Part shown: one piece after another, positions 35,634 through 44,538 of the stretch | Layout: the number at the start of each line of letters is the position of its first letter | Position numbering within the stretch: position 1 is the first letter of the stretch | NCBI RefSeq assembly: GCF_009789575.1 | Contig: NZ_CP046908.1 | Location: 2,645,001 to 2,709,000 of the forward strand | Reading direction: 5' to 3' | Length of the DNA: 64,000 bases | Origin: Stappia indica | Lineage (GTDB): Bacteria > Pseudomonadota > Alphaproteobacteria > Rhizobiales > Stappiaceae | Program-made: the position numbers and the translations under genes | The notes under the pieces: generated by a model | Databases searched by the model: none | What the model was told of the DNA's origin: nothing | Seen by the model: the letters and a program-made list of their open reading frames with translations, nothing else

Positions 35634-37339
35634 GGCGGCTCTCCAACCTTCGTCCTGTCGTTGCGCTGTTCTGGGGGGACGATCGACACATGCTCGTTTA
35701 CGGCGTGCTTCTGTCGCTATCCACCGCGCTCGCCGGCATAGCACTGCTTGGCCTGTCAGGCTGGTTTATCGTCGCAACATCAATTGCCGGGGCGACATCA
35801 GCCACCGCGCTCGCCTTCGATGTGTTCATGCCTTCAGCGGGCATCCGGTTGCTGGCCATCAGCCGCACCGCCTCCCGTTACGGCGAGCGGCTCACCACCC
35901 ACGATGCGACACTGCGCGTTCTGGCGCGTTTGCGGGAGACCGTGTTTCGTGGCTATGCCAGTGCAAGGGCGGCGCGCAGTCTGGCGGCCAACCCATCGCG
36001 TATGCTCTTCCGCCTGACAGTCGATATTGACGCACTCGATTCCCTGTATCTGCGCGTGATCTCGCCAGTTATTGCCGCCGGTATCGCGGCGATTTTCGTT
36101 GCGGTCGCTCTTGCCTTCGTACATTCGGTGCTCGGCCTTGCCGTCGGTGTCGCGCTCATGGCTGGCGGTCTGGGGCTTCCTTTGCTCGTGTCTCGCCGTG
36201 CCGCCGCATCATCCCGACGGCGTGCCTACGCGCTTGAGGTGCTGCGATCACGCTCTATCGATCTTGTACGCGGTCAGGCCGACCTGGCCATGGTCGGCCG
36301 TCTCGGCGCGCATCTGCGTGCGATCGAGGCCGCTGATATCCGTCTGGGTGAAGCCGACCGGGCACTGAACCGGGCGGAAGCAGACACGGGCTTTGGCCTC
36401 GGCATGCTCTCGGCGGTACTGCTTTCCGGTGTCCTTGTCGCGGCCGCCTTCCTCGCCGAAGCCGGCACCATTGGCGCGCCCGGCGCCGCGTTCGCGGCGC
36501 TGCTGGTGCTCGCCAGCCTGGAGCCTTTCGGCCTGCTGCGCAGCGGCGCGGTGGAATTCGGCCGCACAGTTCAGGCCGCGGCGCGGCTTGCCCCCCGGCT
36601 GGAGCCCGATCCGGCGCGCCGACCTACGCAAGAAGGCGAGCCCGCCAAGGCGGCTGTGGCGCCTGACATTGCGGTCCGGCTCGACGATGTCGAGATTCGC
36701 CATCCCGGCGCTGGTCTGCCGGTCCTGTCCGGCGTCACCCTTACCATTCGTGCCAGCGAGAGGGTTGCGCTCGTCGGCGCCAGTGGAGCCGGCAAGTCAA
36801 CGTTTCTATCCCTGCTTGCCCGCGAATTGACGCCGGCAAGAGGCGTCGTGCTCGCCTGTCGGCTGGCCGTGCTCACCCAGCGCACCGAGCTATTTCGTGA
36901 CACGCTGCGCGGCAACCTTGCAATAGCCCGGACCAGCGCAACCGACAAAGAGCTGCTCGAGGCTCTGAGTCAGGCCGGTCTTGCCGACCATGTCGCGTCT
37001 CTCGCAACTGGGCTCGATACGATGCTAGGCGAAGGTGGTGCGGGGCTGTCGGCCGGGCAGGCGCGGCGGCTTGCACTGGCGCGACTTCTGCTGCGCGATC
37101 CGCCGCTATGGCTGCTCGACGAGCCGAGCGAGGCACTCGATGGCGAAACGGCGCGTGACCTGCTGGCGCGCTTGCACGCCTGCGCAAGAGGTCGAACTGT
37201 ACTCATCGCAACACATTCACGCCGCGAAGCGGACCTGGCCGATCGCATCCTCGTGATGCGCAACGGCCATATCGTGGCCGACATTGCGCGCGGCACAACC
37301 GAATTCAATGCAGAACTTTGCCAACTGAGGCCCGATTGA
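35630..37339 (+). CDS. cydC: CydC, ABC exporter subunit for cytochrome bd assembly
   Basis: This 569-residue partner of CydD has an N-terminal membrane domain and a C-terminal ABC domain with Walker A GASGAGKST (about 384), signature LSAGQARRLALARLLL and Walker B LWLLDEPSEAL. The signature has LSAGQ in place of LSGGQ, a mild variation seen in CydC proteins. It lies 22 bases upstream of cydA. Confidence 0.93.
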   Translation: MRRLSNLRPVVALFWGDDRHMLVYGVLLSLSTALAGIALLGLSGWFIVATSIAGATSATALAFDVFMPSAGIRLLAISRTASRYGERLTTHDATLRVLARLRETVFRGYASARAARSLAANPSRMLFRLTVDIDALDSLYLRVISPVIAAGIAAIFVAVALAFVHSVLGLAVGVALMAGGLGLPLLVSRRAAASSRRRAYALEVLRSRSIDLVRGQADLAMVGRLGAHLRAIEAADIRLGEADRALNRAEADTGFGLGMLSAVLLSGVLVAAAFLAEAGTIGAPGAAFAALLVLASLEPFGLLRSGAVEFGRTVQAAARLAPRLEPDPARRPTQEGEPAKAAVAPDIAVRLDDVEIRHPGAGLPVLSGVTLTIRASERVALVGASGAGKSTFLSLLARELTPARGVVLACRLAVLTQRTELFRDTLRGNLAIARTSATDKELLEALSQAGLADHVASLATGLDTMLGEGGAGLSAGQARRLALARLLLRDPPLWLLDEPSEALDGETARDLLARLHACARGRTVLIATHSRREADLADRILVMRNGHIVADIARGTTEFNAELCQLRPD

Positions 37340-37361
37340 AAATGACCTGCCGGAGCCAGTC

Positions 37362-38939
37362 ATGGAACTGAACATTGTCGACCTGTCGCGGCTGCAATTC
37401 GCACTCACCGCACTGTACCACTTTCTCTTCGTGCCGCTCACCATCGGCCTGTCAATCCTGATGGCGATCATGGAAACAGTCTATGTCATGACCGGCCGCG
37501 ACATCTGGCGCCAGATGACAAAGTTCTGGGGCACCCTGTTCGGTATCAACTTCGTGCTCGGTGTCGCCACCGGCATCGTGATGGAGTTCCAGTTCGGCAT
37601 GAACTGGAGCTACTACAGCCACTATGTCGGCGATATATTCGGCGCGCCGCTGGCCATCGAAGGCCTGATGGCCTTCTTCCTTGAAGCCACCTTCGTCGGC
37701 CTGTTCTTCTTCGGATGGGACAAGCTGTCGAAGCTCGGACACCTCGCCGCGACATGGGCCGTGGCGCTCGGGTCCAACTTCTCGGCGCTATGGATTCTCA
37801 TCGCCAATGGCTGGATGCAGAACCCGGTCGGATCCGTCTTCAACCCGCAGACCATGCGCATGGAGGTGGAGGACTTCTACGCCGTTCTTTTCAACCCCGT
37901 TGCGCAGGCCAAGTTCGTTCACACCGTGTCGGCGGGCTACGTGGTGGCCTCGGTCTTCGTATTGGGCGTCTCGGCGTGGTATCTGCTCAAAGGACGGCAC
38001 ATCGCGCTCGCCAAGCGCTCGATGACCGTCGCGGCTTCGTTCGGACTGGCCTCGTCGCTATCCGTCGTGGTGCTGGGCGACGAAAGCGGGTATCTCTCCA
38101 CCGAACACCAGAAGATGAAGCTCGCGGCCATCGAGGCGATGTGGCACACTGAGCCGGCCCCGGCCGCCTTCACCATCGTCGGCCTGCCCGATCAGGCCGA
38201 GCGTAAGACACACTATTCCGTCCAGGTTCCATGGGTTATGGGCCTGATTGGCACCCGCTCGCTGACAACGGAAATTCCCGGCATCCACGAACTGGTCGAA
38301 CTGGCCGAGACGCGGATCCGGCAGGGCATCATGGCCTTTGATGCACTCCAGTCGATCCGAGAGGCGGGCAGCAGCGCGGCCATACCCGCCGAAGTCGCTG
38401 ACCGCTTCGAGGATACAGGCCAGTATCTCGGCTACGCGCTGCTGTTGCGGCCCTACCTCGATGACCCCCGCGAGGCGACGGATGAACAGATCACCCAAGC
38501 TGCGTGGGATACGGTTCCCAATGTTCCGACGTTGTTCTGGTCCTTCCGGATCATGGTCGGGCTCGGGATGTTCTTCATCCTGCTCACGGCCACCTTTTTC
38601 TACCTGTCTGCGCGCCACCAGCTCGACCGCTATCCGTGGCTGTTGAAAGTCGCCGTCTTCTCGATCCCGCTGCCGTGGATTGCAGCCGAGGCGGGCTGGA
38701 TCGTCGCCGAGGTCGGGCGCCAGCCATGGGTGATCGAGGGCGTTCTACCAACCGCCGCCGCCGTCTCCGATCTAGGCGCGACGACGGTGCTTTTCACCAT
38801 TGCCGGCTTCACGGCCATCTACACAGTGCTGTTCATCATCGAGATGACGCTGATGCTCGCCGCGATCCGCAAAGGCCCCGAAGAAGACCACGAGCCGGAG
38901 CAGAAGCTCCTGCCCGAAGCGCTCGAACCCGCGGAGTGA
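37362..38939 (+). CDS. cydA: Cytochrome bd ubiquinol oxidase subunit I
   Basis: This 525-residue polytopic subunit carries the haems of the bd oxidase, which reduces O2 to water with quinol and needs no copper. H20 in LYHFLFVPL is the expected haem ligand near the N-terminus, and FVHTVSAGY contains the haem b558 ligand histidine. The quinol loop between about 250 and 340 is of moderate length. The whole operon (regulator, cydDC, cydAB, cydX) is complete. Confidence 0.96.
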   Translation: MELNIVDLSRLQFALTALYHFLFVPLTIGLSILMAIMETVYVMTGRDIWRQMTKFWGTLFGINFVLGVATGIVMEFQFGMNWSYYSHYVGDIFGAPLAIEGLMAFFLEATFVGLFFFGWDKLSKLGHLAATWAVALGSNFSALWILIANGWMQNPVGSVFNPQTMRMEVEDFYAVLFNPVAQAKFVHTVSAGYVVASVFVLGVSAWYLLKGRHIALAKRSMTVAASFGLASSLSVVVLGDESGYLSTEHQKMKLAAIEAMWHTEPAPAAFTIVGLPDQAERKTHYSVQVPWVMGLIGTRSLTTEIPGIHELVELAETRIRQGIMAFDALQSIREAGSSAAIPAEVADRFEDTGQYLGYALLLRPYLDDPREATDEQITQAAWDTVPNVPTLFWSFRIMVGLGMFFILLTATFFYLSARHQLDRYPWLLKVAVFSIPLPWIAAEAGWIVAEVGRQPWVIEGVLPTAAAVSDLGATTVLFTIAGFTAIYTVLFIIEMTLMLAAIRKGPEEDHEPEQKLLPEALEPAE

Positions 38940-38944
38940 CCATC

Positions 38945-40102
38945 ATGATCCTGCACGAACTCATCGACTACGAGACCCTGCGCCTGATCTGGTGGCTGCT
39001 GCTGGGCATCCTCATCATCGGCTTCGCTGTGATGGACGGCTTCGACCTCGGCACCCAGACGTTGCTGCCCTTCGTGGCACGCACCGATATGGAGCGCCGC
39101 GTCGTCATCAACGCCGTCGGCCCGGTCTGGGAAGGTAATCAGGTCTGGCTCATCCTCGGCGGCGGCGCGATCTTCGCCGCATGGCCGCCGCTCTATGCCG
39201 TGTCTTTCTCCGGCTTCTATCTCGCGATGTTCGCCATCCTCGCCGCTCTCATCCTGCGCCCGGTCGGCTTCAAGTACCGGTCGAAGCGCGACAGCCACCG
39301 CTGGCGTAACGGCTGGGACTGGGCGCTCTTCGTGGGCGGGATCGTGCCGGCGCTGATCTTCGGCATCGCCGTCGGCAACGTGCTTCAGGGCGTGCCCTTC
39401 CGGCTCGGTCCCGATCTGCGCATCTTCTATGACGGCACCACCCTGTTCGAACTACTCAACCCGTTCGCGCTGCTTTGCGGCCTGCTCTCCGTTGTCATGC
39501 TGACGATGCACGGCGCGTCGTGGCTGGTGCTCAAGACCAGCGGCGCAGTCGCCGACCGCGCCCGTCGCTTCGGCACATTCGCCGCGACGGGCACGATCGT
39601 TTTGTTCGCGCTCGGCGGCCTTTGGGTCGCAACCGGCATCGATGGTTTCCGTTTCGTCTCGGAGATCGTCACCGACGGCCCGTCCAACCCGCTCGCCAAG
39701 ACAGTCGAGCAGGGTGCTGGTGTCTGGTTCACCAACTACACCGCCCATCCATGGATGATCGCCGCACCGGCCCTGGGGTTTGGCGGCGCGCTACTGGCGC
39801 TGGCGTTGCTGGCGCTGCGCCGCGAGGTTCTGTCGCTTCTGTCGAGCGGCCTGTCGGTGCTCGGAATCATCGCCACGGTCGGTCTGGCGATGTTTCCCTT
39901 CATCCTACCCTCCTCGATAGACCCGCGCTCCAGCCTCACTGTCTGGGACGCCTCGTCCAGCCACCTGACGCTGTTCATCATGCTGGTCTCGACAGGAATC
40001 TTTCTGCCGATCATCGCGCTCTACACCACGTGGGTCTACCGCGTGCTGTGGGGGAAGGTGGACGAAAAGCAGATCAGCGACGGCTCCGGCCACGCCTATT
40101 GA
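38945..40102 (+). CDS. cydB: Cytochrome bd ubiquinol oxidase subunit II
   Basis: This 385-residue polytopic subunit starts at ATG 38945 ([17 protein letters not shown]); the longer frame runs back through cydA. Family landmarks include [24 protein letters not shown] and FPFILPSS. It begins 5 bases after cydA and forms the heterodimer with it. Confidence 0.96.
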   Translation: MILHELIDYETLRLIWWLLLGILIIGFAVMDGFDLGTQTLLPFVARTDMERRVVINAVGPVWEGNQVWLILGGGAIFAAWPPLYAVSFSGFYLAMFAILAALILRPVGFKYRSKRDSHRWRNGWDWALFVGGIVPALIFGIAVGNVLQGVPFRLGPDLRIFYDGTTLFELLNPFALLCGLLSVVMLTMHGASWLVLKTSGAVADRARRFGTFAATGTIVLFALGGLWVATGIDGFRFVSEIVTDGPSNPLAKTVEQGAGVWFTNYTAHPWMIAAPALGFGGALLALALLALRREVLSLLSSGLSVLGIIATVGLAMFPFILPSSIDPRSSLTVWDASSSHLTLFIMLVSTGIFLPIIALYTTWVYRVLWGKVDEKQISDGSGHAY

Positions 40103-40116
40103 GTCGCATCGGGCCG

Positions 40117-40138
40117 GAAAATCGGGAAACCGATTTTC
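40117..40138 (+). repeat. Intercistronic hairpin between cydB and cydX
   Basis: GAAAATCGG (40117-40125) pairs with CCGATTTTC (40130-40138) around a GAAA tetraloop. There is no following T-run. It may be a processing or stabilising element that sets the ratio of cydX to cydAB. Confidence 0.55.
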
Positions 40139-40178
40139 GGTTGAATCCGATACGCAAGTAAAAGAAAGGAGAACCATC

Positions 40179-40277
40179 ATGTGGTATTTCGCCTGGCTGC
40201 TCGGCCTGCCGCTCGCCGCCGCCTTCGCCGTCCTTAACGCCATGTGGTACGAATTGATGGAAGACAATGAGAAATAG
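40179..40277 (+). CDS. cydX: CydX, small subunit of cytochrome bd oxidase
   Basis: A 32-residue single-helix peptide begins MWYFAWLLGLPLAAAFAVLN and ends MWYELMEDNEK. The MWYFAWxLG start and the acidic end are diagnostic of CydX/CbdX, which stabilises the haems of the CydAB complex. AAAGGAG precedes the ATG, and it lies 76 bases after cydB. Confidence 0.93.
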   Translation: MWYFAWLLGLPLAAAFAVLNAMWYELMEDNEK

Positions 40278-40367
40278 GATACGTCGTCTTGAACGACCTT
40301 CCCAGTCAGCGCCTATTAAGTCCCGGCGGAATTATGAGGAATGATGCGCAGTGCAAAAGCGCACAAT

Positions 40368-41084
40368 CTAGAGATATCTAGCAAGCGGTATAATGATGCC
40401 CAACATGATCGGCTGGTGTAGCAGGTAGATTGTCAAACTGTGCCTGCCCATCCAGGCCAGCTTGTTGCCGTGCCGGCCGGCAGGCACGAGGCGGTCGAGC
40501 GCGTATTCTTTCCCTTTGTCGACCAGAACTTTTGCGCCGGACATACCGATGAGGGTAATGCCAACCCACGGAAAGATCGGTACGAAATCGTTGCTCGGCG
40601 GTACGTTTTGCGCAAATCCAATCCAGGCAAGCCAACGTGTGTCAAAGAGTTCCGACTGCCATAAGGAAGGAACCACCAGCATGCCAACGCCAGAAGCAAG
40701 GCTTAGCCACCAAGGCGTACGCTGGAATAATGTACCAACTAACGTCGCAACGGCGATCGCATGCAAGATGCCGAAGTAAATGAACGTTGCCGGAAAAACA
40801 TACCAGGTCACCAGCGTAATGGCCGCGGCTGCGACGCCAATTTTCGTAAGTCGAAGCAGATAGGCGCTCGGCCGGAACGGAGAGCGAGAGGAGAGGGCGA
40901 GGCTGACTCCGACCAGCATCACAAAGCTTCCGGCTAGAACACGCCCGAAGCCGAGCCAGAGTGGATGGTATGCGACGCCCGAAATGAAGCCAGTAAATTC
41001 CAGATCCCATACGAAGTGGAACAGCACGACGCCCGCGATTGCCAGACCGCGCCACGCATCGACCATATAAACACGGGCTATCAC
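40368..41084 (-). CDS. DUF1624 membrane acyltransferase-like protein
   Basis: This 238-residue polytopic protein of the heparan-alpha-glucosaminide N-acetyltransferase-like DUF1624 family has the motif VDAWRGLAIAGVVLFHFVWDLEF at the start (residues 8-30), several further helices, and LAWMGRHSLTIYLLHQPIML near the C-terminus. Start is GTG 41084 or ATG 41066. The upstream sequence contains a MerR-type promoter identical over 16 bases to that of the Zn/Cd ATPase, so it may be metal-induced. Substrate unknown. Confidence 0.85.
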   Translation of the reverse strand: MIARVYMVDAWRGLAIAGVVLFHFVWDLEFTGFISGVAYHPLWLGFGRVLAGSFVMLVGVSLALSSRSPFRPSAYLLRLTKIGVAAAAITLVTWYVFPATFIYFGILHAIAVATLVGTLFQRTPWWLSLASGVGMLVVPSLWQSELFDTRWLAWIGFAQNVPPSNDFVPIFPWVGITLIGMSGAKVLVDKGKEYALDRLVPAGRHGNKLAWMGRHSLTIYLLHQPIMLGIIIPLARYL

Positions 41085-41116
41085 TGCGATATCGATTCTC
41101 CTTTCGACGGAACCGT

Positions 41117-41147
41117 TTCGTAGAAGCTCATCCGGCTAGAGGGTCAA
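41117..41147 (-). promoter_or_regulatory. MerR-type promoter reading towards the acyltransferase
   Basis: Read leftwards, TTGACC (plus 41142-41147) and TACGAA (41117-41122) stand 19 bases apart. The bases CGGCTAGAGGGTCAAG at 41133-41148 are identical to 23606-23621 in the Zn/Cd ATPase promoter, which suggests a shared MerR regulator. Confidence 0.65.
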
Positions 41148-41167
41148 GATGTCGCTGTCGCAAGGCA

Positions 41168-41198
41168 TTGAACCTCCAGCAGGGTGAGGTTGTAGACG
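41168..41198 (+). promoter_or_regulatory. MerR-type promoter of the broken ccdA gene
   Basis: TTGAAC (41168-41173), a 19-base spacer and TAGACG (41193-41198), with the dyad AACCTC (41171-41176) and GAGGTT (41186-41191). It is arranged back to back with the acyltransferase promoter and leads into the ccdA start. Confidence 0.55.
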
Positions 41199-41203
41199 CG
41201 GGT

Positions 41204-41274
41204 ATGGGTTTTGAGATCTCGAATATCGGCGTGGTGGCGGCAATCGCTGCTGGTGCAGTTTCCTTCCTGTCGCC
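41204..41274 (+). pseudogene. ccdA: 5' fragment of ccdA (cytochrome c biogenesis/thiol transporter) cut by an IS
   Basis: From ATG 41204 the frame reads MGFEISNIGVVAAIAAGAVS then FLSP, the typical first 24 residues of CcdA (normally continuing into a CV.PLVP segment). At 41275 the sequence changes to the terminal repeat of an IS3-family element and the frame ends inside it at 41318-41320. The remaining 200 residues of CcdA are not found beyond the IS, so the gene is dead. CcdA would have supplied electrons to periplasmic thiol proteins. Confidence 0.75.
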
Positions 41275-41357
41275 TGTCCGGGATCAGCACCTATGGCACA
41301 GAATTGAGGGTGTGATTTAAGGAGTGTTCGGTTCTCGTCTAAGACGAAGGAGCGAAC

Positions 41358-41732
41358 ATGAATACGAAGACGACTGGCGGCAAACGCTCTGCCGAGCATG
41401 TGGTCAAAGACATCCGGCGTGCGACACGGCGGCATTTTTCCTCGGAAGACAAGATCAGGATCGTGCTGGATGGCCTTCGTGGCGAAGACAGCATTGCCGA
41501 GTTGTGCCGCAAGGAGGGGATTGCCCAGAGCCTCTACTACACTTGGTCGAAGGAATTCCTGGAAGCCGGCAAGCGGCGACTGGCAGGCGACACGGCCCGT
41601 GCTGCGACGACCGGCGAAGTGCAGGACCTTCGTCGCGAGACCCGCGCGCTGAAGGAGGCCGTCGCCGACCTGACGCTGGAGAACCGTCTGCTCAAGAAAA
41701 GCATGATCGCGGATGGGGGCGACGACGAATGA
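41358..41732 (+). CDS. IS3-family transposase OrfA
   Basis: This 124-residue protein has an HTH of the IS3 OrfA type (FSSEDKIRIVLDGLRGEDSI then CRKEGIAQSLYYTWSKEF) and a C-terminal leucine-zipper-like helix (about 88-115). It binds the IS ends. The stop overlaps the orfB start by 4 bases. Confidence 0.92.
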   Translation: MNTKTTGGKRSAEHVVKDIRRATRRHFSSEDKIRIVLDGLRGEDSIAELCRKEGIAQSLYYTWSKEFLEAGKRRLAGDTARAATTGEVQDLRRETRALKEAVADLTLENRLLKKSMIADGGDDE

Positions 41733-42709
41733 GATACCCCGCATCCGAAAAGCTCGAGATCATCAAGATCGTCGAGCAGTCGCACCTTCCGGCGAAGAAG
41801 ACGCTGGATCAGCTCGGCATTGCGCGGCGCACCTTCTACCGTTGGTATGACCGCTACGTTGAAGGCGGCCCGGAGGCGTTGGAGGACCGTCCTTCCCGAC
41901 CGAACCGGGTGTGGCATCGCATCAGCGCCGAGGTCCAGAGCCAGATCATCGACATGGCGCTGGAACAGTCCGAGCTGTCACCACGTGAGCTGGCGGTGCG
42001 CTTTACCGATGAGAAGCGCTACTTCGTGTCAGAGGCGACCATCTATCGCCTGCTTAAGGCCCATGACCTCATCACCAGCCCGGCCTTCGTGGTGATCAAA
42101 GCCGCCGACGAGTTCAGGGACAAGACCATGCGTCCCAATGAGATGTGGCAGACAGACTTCACCTACTTCAAGATCATCGGCTGGGGCTGGGTCTATCTGT
42201 CGACCGTGCTCGACGACTTCTCCCGTTACATCATCGCCTGGAAGCTGTGCACGACCATGCGGGCCCAGGACGTGACCGAAACGCTGGAACTGGCCCTTAC
42301 GGCTTCAGGCTGCGACAGCGCTAGGGTGTTGCAAAAGCCAAAACTGCTCAGCGACAACGGGCCGTCCTACATCGCCAGCGAACTCGCCGACTGGATCGAC
42401 GCCAACGGCATGAGCCATGTCCGCGGCGCTCCGCTTCACCCGCAGACCCATGGCAAGATCGAACGCTGGCATCAGACGCTCAAGAACCGCATCCTGGTGG
42501 AGAACTACTTCCTGCCGGGCGATCTCGAACGCCAGATCGAAGCCTTCGTCGAGCATTACAATCACCGACGCCACCACGAGAGCCTTGGCAACGTGACCCC
42601 GGCCGACGCCTACTTCGGCAGGGCATCTGCTATCATCGAACAACGAGAAAGGATCAAACGACAGACAATTGAGCTCAGGCGCTTGCAGCACCGCAAACTC
42701 GCCGCTTAA
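41729..42709 (+). CDS. IS3-family transposase OrfB (DDE integrase)
   Basis: This 326-residue protein has an N-terminal HTH (KTLDQLGIARRTFYRWYDRY) and an rve integrase core with the acidic residues in TDFTYFKI, LSDNGPSYI and HGKIERWHQTLK (DDE). It appears intact, so the element may still move. The start is ATG 41729; the upstream extension of the same frame reads through orfA and is not used. Confidence 0.93.
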   Translation: MRYPASEKLEIIKIVEQSHLPAKKTLDQLGIARRTFYRWYDRYVEGGPEALEDRPSRPNRVWHRISAEVQSQIIDMALEQSELSPRELAVRFTDEKRYFVSEATIYRLLKAHDLITSPAFVVIKAADEFRDKTMRPNEMWQTDFTYFKIIGWGWVYLSTVLDDFSRYIIAWKLCTTMRAQDVTETLELALTASGCDSARVLQKPKLLSDNGPSYIASELADWIDANGMSHVRGAPLHPQTHGKIERWHQTLKNRILVENYFLPGDLERQIEAFVEHYNHRRHHESLGNVTPADAYFGRASAIIEQRERIKRQTIELRRLQHRKLAA

Positions 42710-42866
42710 CATCAACCAAAGATCGAGGCCGACACCCCGCTAAATCAAGCAGCCATCAGCGCCAAATGTTCTGACGACGGACACTTTCACGCGAGCTTCT
42801 TTTCGAAAAGATGGAATCACTGCACCGTCCGACACCGGGGGAGGATTGAGGAAAGGGCCCGCGCCT

Positions 42867-43910
42867 TCATTCAACCATGACGGCTTCCTGCCCCTCCTGG
42901 TTTTCCACGGGCGTAAAGAAGACATCCGCATGCATGTCCTCCCTGCGAAGACCACGCGCGAAGGTCGCTTCCATCGCCGCCTCGACCATCGCCGGCGGGC
43001 CCGCCACATAGGCCTTCCAGCCGTCGAACTCTGAAAAATCCTCGATGACGGCCTGGGTCACGAAACCGGAGCGGTGCTGCGGTACGTCTCCCTGTTCCGA
43101 CAGCACGGCGGTGAAGGTCAGATTGGGGTGCCAGGCTGCAAGTGTCTGAAAATGCTCGACCATGTAGAGATCGCGCTCTGTACGGACGCCGAAGTACAGA
43201 TGGATCGGCTGCTTCATGCCATGCGCGAGCGCTGTCTCGACTATCGACTTGACCGGCGCCAGTCCCGAACCGCCGGCGATGCACAGGATCGGCCCGGTGT
43301 GATGCTGACGCAGGTAGGACGAACCCAGCGGAACTTCGAGCGTCGCGCAGTCTCCTACCTTGAGTGCGCTGTGGACATGACCCGAGGTGACGCCGCCCGG
43401 CACGCGCCGGATGTGAAACTCCAGTTCCGTGTCGCCGTGCCGGTTGGCCATCGAGTAACTGCGAGCTGGCACGCCATCGAGCCCGACCTGTGCATATTGC
43501 CCGGCAGTGAACAACAGCGGCGCGCCATCGAGCGGTGCGACGCGCACCCGCCTGATGTCGTGCGTGAGGTCCTCGATCAGCGTGACCGCAGCCTTGAGCT
43601 TTCGGGCAGGCGGAACCGCGTCGTCGTCATCGTTGCCGAGCCAGGCGACCGCCACATCCGTCGTCGGCAGTGCACGGCATGCGAGGATCATCCCGTCCGC
43701 CTTCTCGTCCTCGGTCAGGGCGAAGCGCGAATGCTGGAGCAGATCCACCTCACCCTCTATCAGCCGCGACTTGCAGGAGCCGCAACGGCCGGACTTGCAA
43801 CCATGCGGATAGGGAATCCCGGCTTTCAGCGCGGCGTCGAGGATGGTCTTGCCATCATCGACGACGAGTTTCGTGCGGGCCTGCCTGATTTCGGCGAGCT
43901 TGCCGGCCAT
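42867..43910 (-). CDS. [2Fe-2S] ferredoxin-NAD(P)H reductase
   Basis: This 347-residue protein has an N-terminal plant-type [2Fe-2S] domain (cysteines C38, C43, C46 and C78: PHGCKSGRCGSC, then ILACRA), an FAD-binding segment ARSYSMAN and an NAD-binding domain with GGSGLAPVKSI and VAGPPAMVEA. This layout is that of oxygenase reductases such as phenol hydroxylase P5. No oxygenase subunit is nearby. It lies 10 bases downstream of a glutaredoxin gene that has a CueR-type promoter, so it may be copper-induced. Confidence 0.9.
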   Translation of the reverse strand: MAGKLAEIRQARTKLVVDDGKTILDAALKAGIPYPHGCKSGRCGSCKSRLIEGEVDLLQHSRFALTEDEKADGMILACRALPTTDVAVAWLGNDDDDAVPPARKLKAAVTLIEDLTHDIRRVRVAPLDGAPLLFTAGQYAQVGLDGVPARSYSMANRHGDTELEFHIRRVPGGVTSGHVHSALKVGDCATLEVPLGSSYLRQHHTGPILCIAGGSGLAPVKSIVETALAHGMKQPIHLYFGVRTERDLYMVEHFQTLAAWHPNLTFTAVLSEQGDVPQHRSGFVTQAVIEDFSEFDGWKAYVAGPPAMVEAAMEATFARGLRREDMHADVFFTPVENQEGQEAVMVE

Positions 43911-43920
43911 GGCACCCTCC

Positions 43921-44184
43921 TCACGCGCCGAAGAAGCCGAGAGCCTTCTCGAGGCCCGGCTTCTGACTGAGGAATGTGCCGTAGAACACCTCGGATCCGA
44001 CGATGGCGATCGGCGCTACCCGGACGCCCGTGCGCGCCTTGGCCTCTTCCGCGATTGCGGGATCGGTGAGGTCGCGCTCCTCGTAAGCCACCCCCTTCTG
44101 GGCAAACCAGCGCTTGATCGCGTGGCAGTCCGGGCATGTAGGGGTTGTGTACAGGAGGACGGGAGGGTAGCCGGATTGTTCCAT
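43921..44184 (-). CDS. Glutaredoxin, first gene of a copper-promoter operon
   Basis: This 87-residue glutaredoxin has the redox motif CPDC in LLYTTPTCPDCHAIKRWF and the cis-proline VRVAPIAIVG. I chose ATG 44184 (MEQSGYP) with AAAGG 7-9 bases upstream; ATG 44199 (MKGKI) also has GAAGG upstream. The CueR-type promoter about 90 bases upstream points into it. With the [2Fe-2S] reductase it could form a reductase-thiol pair; that is inference. Confidence 0.85.
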   Translation of the reverse strand: MEQSGYPPVLLYTTPTCPDCHAIKRWFAQKGVAYEERDLTDPAIAEEAKARTGVRVAPIAIVGSEVFYGTFLSQKPGLEKALGFFGA

Positions 44185-44275
44185 GATCTTGCCTTTCATG
44201 ACGAAGCGACCTTCGGGAAGGCCGAATGGAGAGGTCCGGACGAGACATTTGCGTTTCTCCGGAATATCTGGAGGC

Positions 44276-44306
44276 AAGGTGGGGTTTCCAACGATGGGAG
44301 GGTCAA
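44276..44306 (-). promoter_or_regulatory. CueR-type promoter of the glutaredoxin/ferredoxin reductase operon
   Basis: On the minus strand TTGACC (plus 44301-44306), a 19-base spacer and CACCTT (44276-44281). The spacer contains CCCATCGTTGGAAACCC; CCATCGTTGGAAACCC also occurs in the copZ promoter at 63.64 kb, so the same regulator should bind both. Confidence 0.75.
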
Positions 44307-44408
44307 GGGGGCAATCGTAAGATTGCAGCGGCGCGAACCCCGGCTTCACTACCGATGAAAGTCTCCAGCGGTTTCATGCAGGTGACTTTTCTGTTATAAT
44401 AGCCAGTA

Positions 44409-44489
44409 TTGGGACGGAGTTCCCCTTTAACCGTCTTTCTGGCTGAGACTCCTACCGCAACAGGGAATCCCTTGCTTGTCGATGGTAGG
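44409..44489 (+). ncRNA. Fluoride (crcB) riboswitch
   Basis: Bases 44411-44457 match the fluoride aptamer layout: a GGG-ACGGAG-TTC-CCC first hairpin, an AACCG segment, and the conserved 3' block GACTCCTACC (44447-44456; pseudoknot CTCC with GGAG). CCTACC (44451-44456) can alternatively pair with GGTAGG (44484-44489), giving a switch. The fluoride exporter gene crcB starts 50 bases further on. Confidence 0.82.
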
Positions 44490-44538
44490 TTCCGCCTTCG
44501 GCTTGCCGAAATGGTTCCCATAGAAGGCAGAGGTAAAG

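Larger units (their letters stand above)
41275..42783 (+). mobile_element. IS3-family insertion sequence, 1509 bp
   Basis: The ends are imperfect inverted repeats of about 23 bases: TGTCCGGGATCAGCACC at the left, and a right end that reads TGTCCGTCGTCAGAACA on the opposite strand. The element starts TG and ends CA, as is usual for this family. It holds orfA and orfB with an ATGA overlap. The bases flanking the two ends (GCC and CTT) do not match, so there is no target duplication. Confidence 0.85.
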
